Shown piece by piece: positions 50,152-59,346 of a stretch of 64,000 bases of DNA. The DNA is taken from contig PMSI01000001.1 of the NCBI GenBank assembly GCA_003168375.1, forward strand, positions 744,001 through 808,000. Reading direction: 5' to 3'. Position 1 is the first letter of the stretch, and each line of letters opens with the position of its first letter. The DNA is from Vulcanimicrobiota bacterium. Lineage in GTDB: Bacteria > Vulcanimicrobiota > Vulcanimicrobiia > Vulcanimicrobiales > Vulcanimicrobiaceae. The notes under the pieces are model-generated. The model was not told the DNA's origin. It saw only the letters and a program-made list of their open reading frames with translations, and made no database searches. Made by a program: the position numbers and the translations under genes.

Positions 50152-51549
50152 GTGACGCTGGTCGAGGCGCTGCGCGCGGCGGTCCCGGACGGGGTGCTGG
50201 CCGAGGCCGAGGACCTGATCGCCTACGGCTTCGACGGGACGTTCTACGAGCGCACGCCGCCGCTGGTGGTACTCCCCGTAACGACCGCGCAGGTCAGCGC
50301 CGTCCACCGCATCGCGACCGAACGGCGGATCGCGATCACGCCGCGCGCGATGGGGAGCGGGCTCTCCGGCGGCGCCGTCCCGCTGGGCGGCAGCATCGTA
50401 CTCGGCGTCGCGCGGATGGACCGCATCCTCGAGATCGATCCGGTCGACCGGGTCGCCGTCGTGCAGGCCGGTGTGATCAACGCGCGCCTGCAAGCCGAGG
50501 TGGAGCAGCGCGGCCTGTTCTACCCGCCCGATCCTTCGAGCCTCAAGCAGAGCGCGATCGGCGGCAACGTCGCCGAGAACGCCGGCGGCGCGCGCTGCCT
50601 CAAGTACGGTGTCACCGGCGACTACGTGCTGGCGCTCGAGGTCGTTCTCCCAGACGGCACGGTGATCCGCACCGGCGGACGGACGGTGAAGAACGTCACC
50701 GGCTACGACCTGCGGCGGCTGTTCACCGGCGCCGAAGGGACGCTCGGCACGATCACCGAGATCACGCTGCGGCTGTTGTCGAAACCGAGATTCGCGCGCG
50801 CCGCGACGGCGGCGTTCGACCGCATCGAAGACGCTGCGGACGCGACGACGGCGGTGATGGCGAGCGGCGTCCTCCCGGCGGCGATCGAGCTGGTCGACAA
50901 CCTGACGATGCGCTGCGTCGAGGCGAACTCGCCGATCGGGCTGCCGCTCGACGCGGACGCGCTGCTGATCTTCGGCGTCGACGGCAATGACGAGCGCGTC
51001 CTCGCCGGCGACCTCGCGACGATCGAGCGCATCGTGCGCGAGCACGGCGCGCGCGACGTGCGGGTCGCGCAGACCGACGCCGAATCGGAGCGGTTGTGGA
51101 CCGCGCGCCGCTCGATCTCACCGGCGCTCGCGCGCCGGCGTCCGAACAAGCTCGGCGAGGACGTCTGCATCCCGCCGCGCGCGCTCACCGCGCTGATCCG
51201 CCGCGTGCGCGAGATCGCGGCGGAGTACGCGCTCGAGATCCCGATCTTCGGTCACATCGGCGACGGCAATCTTCACCCGAACATTCTGTGCGACAAGCGC
51301 GACGCCGAGGAGATGCAGCGCGTCGCCGGTGCCGCGCGCGCGATCTTCGAGACGACGGTCGAACTCGGCGGGACGCTCTCCGGCGAACACGGGATCGGCC
51401 TGCTCAAGAAGCAGTTCATGGAGCTCGACGTCGGCCCGGAGACGCTCGCCGTGATGCGCACGATCAAGGACGCGATCGACCCGCTGGGGATCATGAACCC
51501 CGGCAAGATCTTCCCCGACCCCGGCGGTGCGGACGCCTTCCAGCTGTGA
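50152..51549 (+). CDS. glcD: Glycolate/D-lactate oxidase subunit GlcD-like flavoprotein
   Basis: FAD-linked oxidase of 465 residues. FAD-binding PRAMGSGLSGGAVPLGGSIV, DPSSLKQSAIGGNVAENAGG and GRTVKNVTGYDLRRLFTG; C-terminal cap with FGHIGDGNLHPN, GTLSGEHGIGLLKK and NPGKIF. It oxidises glycolate or D-lactate and feeds electrons to the quinone pool; GlcE and GlcF are not next to it, so it may act alone. GTG start; divergent from the Ldh2 gene. Confidence 0.9.
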   Translation: MTLVEALRAAVPDGVLAEAEDLIAYGFDGTFYERTPPLVVLPVTTAQVSAVHRIATERRIAITPRAMGSGLSGGAVPLGGSIVLGVARMDRILEIDPVDRVAVVQAGVINARLQAEVEQRGLFYPPDPSSLKQSAIGGNVAENAGGARCLKYGVTGDYVLALEVVLPDGTVIRTGGRTVKNVTGYDLRRLFTGAEGTLGTITEITLRLLSKPRFARAATAAFDRIEDAADATTAVMASGVLPAAIELVDNLTMRCVEANSPIGLPLDADALLIFGVDGNDERVLAGDLATIERIVREHGARDVRVAQTDAESERLWTARRSISPALARRRPNKLGEDVCIPPRALTALIRRVREIAAEYALEIPIFGHIGDGNLHPNILCDKRDAEEMQRVAGAARAIFETTVELGGTLSGEHGIGLLKKQFMELDVGPETLAVMRTIKDAIDPLGIMNPGKIFPDPGGADAFQL

Positions 51550-51561
51550 GGGAAGCGGCGC

Positions 51562-52005
51562 CTACTGCGTCGTGAACGAGCCCAGGGCGTACAACTGGAC
51601 GAGCGGACAACCGAGCGGGCCGGTGTCGACCGTCTGTGATGCCTGCGCGAAATACGTCGTCTTCGCGCCGAGCGAGGGAGACGCCGGGAGCGTGGCGCGC
51701 AGCGTTCCAGGCCCCGGGGCGCCGAAGGTGCTGCCTTGGACGGCGACCGCTGTGCTCGGGCCGTTCGGAATCAGGTAGAGCGTCAGGCCGGCAAGGCCGG
51801 GCACGTCCGGGACGGTGACGTGATCGATCGTGGTCGAGACGCCGATGGCGCCCGCCGACGGATCGATCATCGGGTCGGAGACGGTCGGTACCCCGAACGC
51901 GGGGCAGCTGTGAACGGAGGACGTGTTGAGAACCGGCGTTTGACCGCCGCCCGAACAGGCCGCGAGCGCCAGGGATGCGAGCACACACAGAGGTCGCCTC
52001 AGCAC
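51562..52005 (-). CDS. Small lipoprotein
   Basis: Protein of 147 residues with a lipoprotein signal (LCVLASLALAAC, lipobox LAAC) and a Gly/Ser start of the mature part. The rest is Pro/Thr/Gly-rich and beta-like, with SCPAFGVPTVSDPMIDPSAG and an end LYALGSFTTQ. No family recognised. It converges on glcD with 12 bases between stops. Confidence 0.7.
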   Translation of the reverse strand: MLRRPLCVLASLALAACSGGGQTPVLNTSSVHSCPAFGVPTVSDPMIDPSAGAIGVSTTIDHVTVPDVPGLAGLTLYLIPNGPSTAVAVQGSTFGAPGPGTLRATLPASPSLGAKTTYFAQASQTVDTGPLGCPLVQLYALGSFTTQ

Positions 52006-52057
52006 GGAATGGATCGTCTCACAGGCCGGGCGGCGACGCTAGCAGTACGTTCGTCCC

Positions 52058-53608
52058 GTGCCGGTGATCCTCGCCCTCGACCAAGGCACCACGTCCTCGC
52101 GCGCGGTCGTCTTCGACGGTGACGGTCGCGTCGTCGCCTTCGATCAGCGCGAGTTCACGCAGCACTTTCCGCAGCCCGGCTGGGTCGAACACGATCCGCA
52201 CGAGATCTGGGAGACGCAGCTCGAAGTCGCTCGCGGAGCGCTGCGCAACGCGCAGCTCTCGGCCTCGGACGTCGTCGCGGTCGGGATCACAAACCAGCGC
52301 GAAACGACGATCCTCTGGGATCGCGTCAGCGGGAAGCCGGTCGCGAACGCGATCGTGTGGCAGGACCGGCGCACCGCGGAGGCGTGCGACGTGCTGCGCG
52401 CGCGCGGCGTCGACGAGCTGGTTCGCGCACGTACCGGGCTGTTGCTCGATCCGTACTTCTCCGCGACGAAGATCGCGTGGCTGCTCGATCACGTCCCGCG
52501 GCTACGCTCGCGCGCGGAAGCGGGCGAGATCGCCTTCGGCACCGTCGACTCCTGGCTGATCTGGAACCTCACCGGCGGCGCGCGCCACGTCACCGACGTG
52601 ACGAACGCCTCGCGGACGATGCTCTTCGACATCCGCGAGCTGCGCTGGAGCGACGAACTGCTCGCGGCGTTCGACGTTCCGCGCGCGCTGCTGCCCGAGG
52701 TGCTGCCGTGCACAGCGGAGTTCGGGACGACGATCGCCGAACATTTCGGTGGCTGGATCCGGATCGCGGGCGTCGCGGGCGATCAGCAGGCGGCGCTCGT
52801 CGGACAGGCCGGCTTCGCGCCCGGCATCGCAAAGAACACGTACGGGACCGGCTCATTCGTCGTGCTCAACACGGGCGACCGCATCGTCCGCAGCGAGCAC
52901 GGGCTGCTCGCGACCGTCGCGTTCGCCTTCGAGCCGCGCCGCGCGACGTACGCGCTCGAGGGCTCGATCTTCGTAACGGGCGCGGCGGTGCAGTGGCTAC
53001 GCGATGGGCTGGGAATCATCCAGCGGTCGTCCGACGTCGAGGCGCTCGCGCGCGAGGTCACCGACACCGGCGGCTGTTTCTTCGTGCCTGCGTTCACCGG
53101 GCTGGGCGCGCCGTACTGGGACCCGTATGCGCGCGGGACGATCGTCGGGATCACGCGCGGCACGACGCGCGCGCACCTGGCGCGCGCGGCACTCGACGCG
53201 ATGGCATATCAGACGGCCGACGTCGTCGCCGCGATGGAGCTCGATGCGGGCTTGCGTCTCGCCGAGCTGCGCGTCGACGGCGGCGCTTCGGCGAACGACC
53301 TCGTCATGCAGCGCCAAGCGGACTTGCTCGGCGTGCCGGTGCTGCGTCCCGCGTGTCTGGAGACGACGGCGCTCGGCGCCGCGGCGCTCGCTGGGCTGCA
53401 GTCCGGCTTCTGGCCCGACCTCGACGCGGTCGCCTCAATGTGGCATGCCGACGCGCGCTTCACGCCGGCGCTGAGCGCCGCGGAACGCGACGCGCAGCTC
53501 ACAGGCTGGCGTCGCGCGGTGCTCACTTCACGTCGCCTCGATGATACGAAACCAGGTGAACGTCCGCCTCCGCAGTCGTCCCGTGGTGCAAGTACGCGAA
53601 CGACGTGA
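52058..53608 (+). CDS. glpK: Glycerol kinase
   Basis: FGGY-family kinase of 516 residues phosphorylating glycerol. [60 protein letters not shown] and [15 protein letters not shown] are all present. The last 28 residues (from [19 protein letters not shown]) are unlike the family and overlap the 3' end of the convergent gene by 86 bases, so the original stop seems to have been lost. No glpF or glpD nearby. Confidence 0.95.
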   Translation: MPVILALDQGTTSSRAVVFDGDGRVVAFDQREFTQHFPQPGWVEHDPHEIWETQLEVARGALRNAQLSASDVVAVGITNQRETTILWDRVSGKPVANAIVWQDRRTAEACDVLRARGVDELVRARTGLLLDPYFSATKIAWLLDHVPRLRSRAEAGEIAFGTVDSWLIWNLTGGARHVTDVTNASRTMLFDIRELRWSDELLAAFDVPRALLPEVLPCTAEFGTTIAEHFGGWIRIAGVAGDQQAALVGQAGFAPGIAKNTYGTGSFVVLNTGDRIVRSEHGLLATVAFAFEPRRATYALEGSIFVTGAAVQWLRDGLGIIQRSSDVEALAREVTDTGGCFFVPAFTGLGAPYWDPYARGTIVGITRGTTRAHLARAALDAMAYQTADVVAAMELDAGLRLAELRVDGGASANDLVMQRQADLLGVPVLRPACLETTALGAAALAGLQSGFWPDLDAVASMWHADARFTPALSAAERDAQLTGWRRAVLTSRRLDDTKPGERPPPQSSRGASTRTT

Positions 53609-54233
53609 TGCCCACCCCGGGCACGAGCGTGATCCTCTCCTCGTCCGGCAACGTGGCATAGCTCAAGACGTACGACGGACGCGTCGCTCGAGTCATGCCG
53701 GCGAGATCGAGTTTCACCGGGGCGACGCTCTCGATCCACCAGCCGTCCCTCATGTCGTCGCGCGGTGGGTCGTCCCTCGGACGGTACACCTGCCCCACTC
53801 GGAGCGGCGCCTCGAACCAGAGGGCCTGCTCAAGATCGGCGGGCAGCGCTTTACGACCCGACGCCTTGACGGCCGCGAACGTCATTTTCGCGTCGCGGCG
53901 AACAAGATAATATCGCGTCCCCACGCGCAAGAGCGCATACGTTGCGGCGTGCGCGTCGGGCGACCACCATGCCAAGTCCCACACGGCTCCGTGGAGCAGC
54001 GCGGCCGCGACGTCGCCTGCGTCGAACGCGTCCACCACCTCGGAGTTCCAGCGCACGTCGCCGCTGCGTTGCTGATTGCGATCGTCCGTCCACTTCACCG
54101 TTCCCGCGTACGTCCACGTCGTTCCCGTGACGAACGGGAAGACCGCAGCGTCGCCACCGGTCGGGGCCGCATCAGATCTCGCCGCGAAACAGATCGCGAC
54201 CAGCACCCACAACGCCCACCGCGCGCCCGCCAT
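53523..54233 (-). CDS. Secreted hypothetical protein
   Basis: Protein of 236 residues with a signal peptide ([17 protein letters not shown]) and a beta-rich mature part with many Trp/Tyr ([49 protein letters not shown]). The FVTGTTWTY start resembles secreted proteins of unknown role that measure as single lipocalin-like domains. ATG 54233. It overlaps glpK at the 3' end. Confidence 0.65.
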   Translation of the reverse strand: MAGARWALWVLVAICFAARSDAAPTGGDAAVFPFVTGTTWTYAGTVKWTDDRNQQRSGDVRWNSEVVDAFDAGDVAAALLHGAVWDLAWWSPDAHAATYALLRVGTRYYLVRRDAKMTFAAVKASGRKALPADLEQALWFEAPLRVGQVYRPRDDPPRDDMRDGWWIESVAPVKLDLAGMTRATRPSYVLSYATLPDEERITLVPGVGITSFAYLHHGTTAEADVHLVSYHRGDVK

Positions 54234-54368
54234 CACTCGCACTCCCGTCGCTCCGTGGGCGTGACGTTCTCGTCGCCGCAAAGCCGGCCCTTGCCTGCAC
54301 CATAGCGCACGGGCGGGAAGGCTCAACGTGGCCGGAGTAGGTCCGTCTTCCATCGTTCGGAGGTGCTC

Positions 54369-54776
54369 ATGGCCGTCCACACCGCGTTCGCCGAGCTGCT
54401 CAGCGCGCTCGCCCGGGAACATGCGCGAACGCTGGTCATCGGCGGCCTGGCGAAGAAGCTGCACGGCGAGCGGGCCGACGCGTTCGACCACTGCCTCTGG
54501 TACGACGCCGACGACGAGAACGCGGCGCGCGTCTATCGCGCGCTCTCGCGGATCGGCGCGTCGCTCGACGGCGTCGAGGTCCCCGATCTCGCCGAGGTCG
54601 ACTACGAGTTCCGCTACGGCGAGGGTGACGACGAGATCTGCTTGTTCGGCGGCCTCGACGGCGTGACGTTCGCCGACGCCTGGGTCGAGCGGCTGGAGAC
54701 GCACTGGCACGACGTGCCGCTCTGCGTCATCGGCCGCAGCGCGCTCCGCGCAACGGAGCTCGCCGCCCTGCCCTAG
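54369..54776 (+). CDS. Short nucleotidyltransferase-like protein
   Basis: Protein of 135 residues. VIGGLAKKLHGERADAFDHC, DAFDHCLWYDADDENAARVY and DEICLFGGLDGVTFADAW follow the layout of MNT/AbiEii-like nucleotidyltransferases (GG..A...G, D.D, then a D in the last strand), but the first acidic pair is not a clean DxD and the usual C-terminal GRPKDxxD is absent, as the protein stops at LRATELAALP. Probably inactive or a fragment. GGAGG lies 6 bases before ATG 54369. It lies 180 bases ahead of the HipBA operon. Confidence 0.5.
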   Translation: MAVHTAFAELLSALAREHARTLVIGGLAKKLHGERADAFDHCLWYDADDENAARVYRALSRIGASLDGVEVPDLAEVDYEFRYGEGDDEICLFGGLDGVTFADAWVERLETHWHDVPLCVIGRSALRATELAALP

Positions 54777-54887
54777 GCGGAAAACGGCCGCATCACCGTA
54801 CGGACCCACGAATCCCCGGGAGCGCCGCACTGTGGGTCGCGGGGACACAAGCGAGGGCTCGACTGTAGATCGATTTAGCACTTGCGC

Positions 54888-54918
54888 CCGAAAAGTAGAT
54901 GGAATAGCATCTTTTCGG
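54888..54918. promoter_or_regulatory. Dyad operator upstream of hipB
   Basis: Perfect 8-base arms CCGAAAAG (54888-54895) and CTTTTCGG (54911-54918), with an inner AGATG/CATCT pair. It ends 2 bases before the -35 box. TAGATGCTTT also occurs twice, at 54930-54939 and 54960-54969, 30 bases apart and flanking the -10 box and start codon. These are natural sites for autorepression by HipB. Confidence 0.6.
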
Positions 54919-54920
54919 TC

Positions 54921-54949
54921 TTGACCGTTTAGATGCTTTAAGCTATATT
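54921..54949 (+). promoter_or_regulatory. Sigma70 promoter of hipBA
   Basis: TTGACC (54921-54926), 17-base spacer, TATATT (54944-54949). The ATG of hipB is at 54956, so transcription is likely to begin on the start codon and give a leaderless mRNA. Confidence 0.75.
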
Positions 54950-54955
54950 TTAGCC

Positions 54956-55237
54956 ATGGTAGATGCTTTCCTATCTAAGGCGTTCCAGTCTCGACGACGG
55001 AGCCTCCACCTGACCCAACAGAACGTGGCTGATCGAAGTGGCCTTGCCCAGACCAACTACTCCCAAATCGAGCAGGGCAAGACCGATCCGCGCTTGAGCA
55101 CGCTCCAAGAGATTGCACGAGCGCTGTCGCTCGAACTCATGATGATCCCGGCGGAGCTGGTCGACACCGTCAAGGCCATGACAGGCCAAGCGCCGTCACC
55201 CGACGAGAAACCGCTGTTTTCCGCCGAGCCGGACTGA
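54956..55237 (+). CDS. hipB: HipB-type antitoxin, Xre family HTH
   Basis: Protein of 93 residues. Helix-turn-helix with LTQQNVADRSGLAQTNYSQI and EQGKTDPRLSTLQEIARALS, followed by a short tail ending FSAEPD. It binds the operator and neutralises HipA. No ribosome site; the start is 6 bases after the -10 box. Base composition is clearly AT-richer than the flanks. Its stop overlaps the hipA ATG by one base (TGATG). Confidence 0.9.
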   Translation: MVDAFLSKAFQSRRRSLHLTQQNVADRSGLAQTNYSQIEQGKTDPRLSTLQEIARALSLELMMIPAELVDTVKAMTGQAPSPDEKPLFSAEPD

Positions 55238-56508
55238 TGCACACGCTGGACATTTTTCTCGGTGATCGACGCGTCGGCACGATAACGAATCTCGACAACG
55301 ATCACAATGTGTTCGTCTTCGACCCGGCATACGTCGCCGACGGCGATCGGCCCATCTTCAGTCTCGGTTTTTTCAATGCGAACGGAGAATTGTCGGCGAC
55401 AACACGTCCTCAGCTACGACTCCCTGCGTTCTTCGCAAACCTCTTACCCGAAGGTCATCTCCGCGAATACCTGGCCGAACGTGCTCGTGTAAACTCAGCG
55501 CGCGATTTTCCGCTCTTGTGGCTTCTCGGAGAAGATCTTCCCGGCGCCGTCATCGCGCGGCACCCGATGGGTGTCGGGATTACTCCATCTGAACCAGACG
55601 ACGTCGTTTCAGCAACAATTCAAAATGATCCCACCGTTCTGAAATTCTCGCTGGCAGGTGTGCAGCTCAAGTTCAGCGCGATCCGCGATGCGACCGGCGG
55701 GTTGACAATACCGGTCCACGGCAAGGACGGCAAATGGATTCTGAAGATGCCGTCAGCCACGTATCCCCTCGTTCCGGAGAACGAGTACACGATGCTCACC
55801 TTTGCCCGGCGGGTTGGTATCGACGTGCCTGAGATTGGTCTGATTGAAAGCGGCGATGTTGGTAACTTACCGCCGGAGGTCCGGAAGGACCTCGGCAAAG
55901 CGATGTATATCAGACGGTTCGATCGCGGCGGTGACTCCCGCATTCACATTGAAGATTTCGCACAGATATTCAATCAATATCCGGCGAACAAGTATGAGAA
56001 CGTTAGCTACGCCAATATGCTAGCCGGCATCTGGCGGACGATGGGTGAAGAGGGAGCAAAGGAGTTCGTCCGGAGGCTAACCTTCTCGATCGGTATCGGC
56101 AACGCGGACATGCATTTGAAGAATTGGAGTGTGATCTACCGAGACGGGAAGACGCCCGAGCTCGCACCTGCATACGACTACGTGTCTACGATCGTCTACA
56201 TTCCGAACGACCGGCTCGCCCTGACACTCGCGCGAACGAAGGAATGGACTGACATATCATCTGACTTGCTTGAGCGATTTGCGCGCCGTGCTGCCGTTCC
56301 ACGCGGAGTCGTACTGAGCGCCGCTCGCGACATGGTCGACCGGATGCACGAGGAGCTGCCTCATCTCAACGATCAGGGCCTCGTGCCACGCGAATTCACC
56401 AGCGCGATCGAACGTAATATCGCAAGCATCCCGCTTTTCGCCCCCGGCGCGGCACACGTGCGCGGGTCCAACCCGTTGCCGGAGGGCGAAATCGTCGAGA
56501 TAGAGTGA
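55237..56508 (+). CDS. hipA: HipA-type serine/threonine kinase toxin
   Basis: Protein of 423 residues. N-terminal HipA domain (FFANLLPEGHLREYLAERA), Ser138 in FSLAGVQLK where E. coli HipA has its autophosphorylated serine loop, K170 in WILKMPS, catalytic D291 and N296 in GNADMHLKNWS, and D314 in PAYDYVST. All kinase residues are present, so it should be active; in E. coli HipA phosphorylates glutamyl-tRNA synthetase and causes persistence. Codons such as aat, att, ata and tat are common here and rare around it, suggesting recent transfer. Confidence 0.93.
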   Translation: MHTLDIFLGDRRVGTITNLDNDHNVFVFDPAYVADGDRPIFSLGFFNANGELSATTRPQLRLPAFFANLLPEGHLREYLAERARVNSARDFPLLWLLGEDLPGAVIARHPMGVGITPSEPDDVVSATIQNDPTVLKFSLAGVQLKFSAIRDATGGLTIPVHGKDGKWILKMPSATYPLVPENEYTMLTFARRVGIDVPEIGLIESGDVGNLPPEVRKDLGKAMYIRRFDRGGDSRIHIEDFAQIFNQYPANKYENVSYANMLAGIWRTMGEEGAKEFVRRLTFSIGIGNADMHLKNWSVIYRDGKTPELAPAYDYVSTIVYIPNDRLALTLARTKEWTDISSDLLERFARRAAVPRGVVLSAARDMVDRMHEELPHLNDQGLVPREFTSAIERNIASIPLFAPGAAHVRGSNPLPEGEIVEIE

Positions 56509-56538
56509 GATTTGTTCCCTCGAGTTCGGGTTCGTCCG

Positions 56539-57522
56539 CTACAGTGTCGTCTTTCCGAGCGCGCTGAGGATCAACTCCACCGCGAGGATCGCGGTGCGGT
56601 TCTCGCGGTCGAGGATCGGGTTGATCTCGGTGATCTCGAGCGAGCCGAGCGTTCCGCTGGCGGCGACGCCTTCCATCAGCAGGTGCGCTTCCCGGTAGGT
56701 GATCCCGCCGCGCACCGGCGTCCCGACGCCGGGCGCTTCCTGCGGATCGACGCCGTCCATGTCGAAGCTGACGTGCACCGAGTTCTCGCCTTCGGCGACG
56801 ATCGCCAGCGCCTCGCTGACGACCGTGCTCATCCCGAGCCGGTCGATGTCGGCCATCGTGAACGCCCGCACGCCGAGCTCGCGGATGACGCGCTTCTCGC
56901 CCTCGTCGACGTCGCGCAGCCCGATGAAGACCATTCGCGAGGGATCGACCGCGTGCGACTCCAGCGCGAAGTGCACCGGCATTCCGTGCACGTTCCCGGA
57001 CGGTGAGGTGAGCGGCGTGTTGATGTCGCCGTGCGCATCGACCCAGATCACCCCCGGAGCTTTGCCGCGGGCGAGCGCGACGCCGGCAATCGTCCCCATC
57101 GCGATCGAGTGGTCGCCGCCGAGGACGAGCGGAAACCCGCCCTGGCCGATGACGTCGCGCACGACGCCGGCCAGCTCCTCGCAGACTGCCTTGATGATCG
57201 GGTAGTACTTCGCGTTCGCCTGCTCGACGGTCGCCGACTCCGGGACCGGAACGCGCAGGTTGCCGTGGTCCGCGACCTCGATGCCGAGCTTCTCGAGCGA
57301 CTCCTTGAGCCGCGCATACCGGATCGCCGACGGACCCATGTCGACGCCGCGGCGGTCGGCCCCGAGATCCATCGGCACGCCGACGACGTCGACGCGCGCG
57401 ACCGGTTTGCGGCCGGGGACGCGCGCGGGCGTCGGTTCGCTGATCACCGGACGGCCCTTCGCCGCGCGGACCCGCTCAGTCCCGTGACGAAGCGCGCTCG
57501 GCGTGTCTTGGCTCGAATTCAT
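56539..57522 (-). CDS. rocF: Arginase
   Basis: Ureohydrolase of 327 residues making ornithine and urea from arginine. Manganese ligands in GGDHSIAMG, WVDAHGDINTP and SFDMDGVDPQ are complete; VGVPMDLGADRRGVDMGPSA is the arginase N terminus. About 40 residues precede the usual start. The ATG (57522) lies on the same CATG as an ATG of the opposite gene. Could work with the TIGR00300 protein to make proline. Confidence 0.93.
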   Translation of the reverse strand: MNSSQDTPSALRHGTERVRAAKGRPVISEPTPARVPGRKPVARVDVVGVPMDLGADRRGVDMGPSAIRYARLKESLEKLGIEVADHGNLRVPVPESATVEQANAKYYPIIKAVCEELAGVVRDVIGQGGFPLVLGGDHSIAMGTIAGVALARGKAPGVIWVDAHGDINTPLTSPSGNVHGMPVHFALESHAVDPSRMVFIGLRDVDEGEKRVIRELGVRAFTMADIDRLGMSTVVSEALAIVAEGENSVHVSFDMDGVDPQEAPGVGTPVRGGITYREAHLLMEGVAASGTLGSLEITEINPILDRENRTAILAVELILSALGKTTL

Positions 57523-58159
57523 GAGCTTCGCCGGTTATGCCGCGGCGCTGCTCACGCTCGCCGCGTTCTTCATGACCGACACGGTCCGCCTTCGGCAGAT
57601 CGCGCTCGCGAGCAACGTCGCCTACGCCCTTTGGGCCGGCAGCGCGCACCTCTACCCGACGCTGGCGCTGCACATCGCGCTCTTCCCGCTGAACGCGTGG
57701 CGGCTGCGGCAGCTCCTGCGCGAGCGGGGCATGATCGAGCGGGCGATGGCCGCGAGCGAGGTCTCGCCTGCCTGGTTGACCCCGTTCATGGACCGCCGCC
57801 GGTTCACGGCGGGGACGGTGCTCTTCCACCGCGGCGACCCCGCCGACGGGCTCTACTTCCTGGCTCAGGGGCGGCTCGAGCTCGAAGAGCTCGGGATCGA
57901 GCTGCATCCCGGCGCGCTGCTCGGCGAGATCGGGATCTTCTCGCCGGACGGGACGCGCACGCAGACCGTGCGGGCCGCCGAGCATTCGATCGTGTACGTG
58001 ATGCGGCGCGACGAGGTGCTTGCGCTGTACCGGAGGGATCCGGCCTTCGGCATCTACCTCACGCGGCTGATCACCAGCCGGCTGGTCGAAGACGCCGCGA
58101 AGGTCAGCCCCCCGGCGTCACCACCGGCGGCCGCGTCTGCTCCAGCGGCGCCGCCGTAA
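57503..58159 (+). CDS. Popeye-like membrane protein with cyclic-nucleotide-binding domain
   Basis: Protein of 218 residues. Three N-terminal helices (FAGYAAALLTLAAFFMTD, ASNVAYALWAG, LALHIALFPLNAWRL) like YgjV/Popeye proteins, then a cNMP-binding beta-roll from about 95 to 195 with FTAGTVLFHRGDPADGLYFL and the phosphate cassette LLGEIGIFSPDGTRTQTVRA. A sensor of a cyclic nucleotide at the membrane is likely. Start at GTG 57503 or ATG 57521. The Ala/Pro-rich tail overlaps the next convergent gene by 56 bases. Confidence 0.75.
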   Translation: MSWLEFMSFAGYAAALLTLAAFFMTDTVRLRQIALASNVAYALWAGSAHLYPTLALHIALFPLNAWRLRQLLRERGMIERAMAASEVSPAWLTPFMDRRRFTAGTVLFHRGDPADGLYFLAQGRLELEELGIELHPGALLGEIGIFSPDGTRTQTVRAAEHSIVYVMRRDEVLALYRRDPAFGIYLTRLITSRLVEDAAKVSPPASPPAAASAPAAPP

Positions 58160-59288
58160 GACCCGGCGCGGCGGCGGCCTGCGAGATCGCCGGCGGAAGC
58201 AGGTGCATCCGCAGCACGCGGATCATCGCGGCGACCGGCACGGCGAGGAACGTCCCGGCCAGCCCGAACAGCTCGGAGCCGCCGAGGATCGCGATGACGA
58301 TCCAGAACGGCGAGAGCCCGACGTTTTCTTTGAGCACGCGCGGTGAGACGAAGTTGCCGTCGATCTGGTGGATCACGAAGATCAGCGCGCCGACGATCAG
58401 GGCGTTAATGGGACCGTGGTACGTCCACGCCAGCAGGACGGCGGGGACGAACGCGATCAGCGCGCCGGCGTAGGGGATGAAGTTCAGGGCGCCGGAGACG
58501 ACGCCGATCAGCAGCGCGTACGGAACGTGCATCAGCGCCAGCATGATCGTCAGCATCGCGCCCAGGATCGACCCGTCGATCAGCTGACCGCGGATGAAGC
58601 CGCCGACCACGTGGTCGAGATCGGCGATGATCTGCTCGGCCTTGTGCCGGTTCTTCGCCGGAACGAGGCCGAGAAAGCTCTCTTTGATGTTCTCGGCATC
58701 GAGCAGCATGTAGGCCGCGAGCACCGGGACGACGATGACGGTCGCGAGGATCGAGGCGGTCGAGAGCAGGACGGTGACCGTCTTCGACGCGGTGTCGAGC
58801 GCGTTCGTTTGGATGAACGTGCCGATCTGCTGCGGGATCGTCGAAAGGTAACCGCGATCCTCGACCGGGATCCGCTGGACGAGCGGATTGTTCGGATCCT
58901 GCAGCACCTTGACGAGGTGCTGCACGATCCCCGGGACCGACTTGACCGCGTTCTGCACGTCGTTGACGAGCGGCGGGATCAGCAGCTGTGCGATCGCGGC
59001 GCCGACGATCGCGATCGCGACGTAGACCAGCAGGATCGACCATACCAGCGGGATGCGTTGGTTGAGACGGTGGACCGCCGGATAGACGAGGTACGCGAAG
59101 AACAGCGCGATGACGAACAGCATCCCCGTCGCGCCGACCCTGCCGAAGAACTCCAAGACCCCGACCATCAGGTAGATCGAGATCGCGACCAGTCCCAGCG
59201 TCTTGAGCCAGAACGTCACGCGGCGCTCGGCCCGCGACATCGGGCGGCGCGGACGGGGTACGTCGGGCGGTCTCGCGGCGGGTTCCAC
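58104..59288 (-). CDS. AI-2E family transporter (PerM/TqsA type)
   Basis: Protein of 394 residues, seven or eight helices with the long central loop of the family. HVVGGFIRGQLIDGSILGAM, GALNFIPYAGALIAFVPAVL, VLKENVGLSPFWIVIAILGG and LFGLAGTFLAVPVAAMIRVL are family motifs. Members export small molecules or act as Na+/H+ antiporters. GTG 59288 has GGGGAAGAG 6 bases upstream; ATG 59240 is an option. Confidence 0.88.
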   Translation of the reverse strand: MEPAARPPDVPRPRRPMSRAERRVTFWLKTLGLVAISIYLMVGVLEFFGRVGATGMLFVIALFFAYLVYPAVHRLNQRIPLVWSILLVYVAIAIVGAAIAQLLIPPLVNDVQNAVKSVPGIVQHLVKVLQDPNNPLVQRIPVEDRGYLSTIPQQIGTFIQTNALDTASKTVTVLLSTASILATVIVVPVLAAYMLLDAENIKESFLGLVPAKNRHKAEQIIADLDHVVGGFIRGQLIDGSILGAMLTIMLALMHVPYALLIGVVSGALNFIPYAGALIAFVPAVLLAWTYHGPINALIVGALIFVIHQIDGNFVSPRVLKENVGLSPFWIVIAILGGSELFGLAGTFLAVPVAAMIRVLRMHLLPPAISQAAAAPGLTAAPLEQTRPPVVTPGG

Positions 59289-59346
59289 GCCGTTCTCTTC
59301 CCCGCAGGCAAGGGGCCGCCCCGCACCGACGTCGTAGGAGCCCGCA

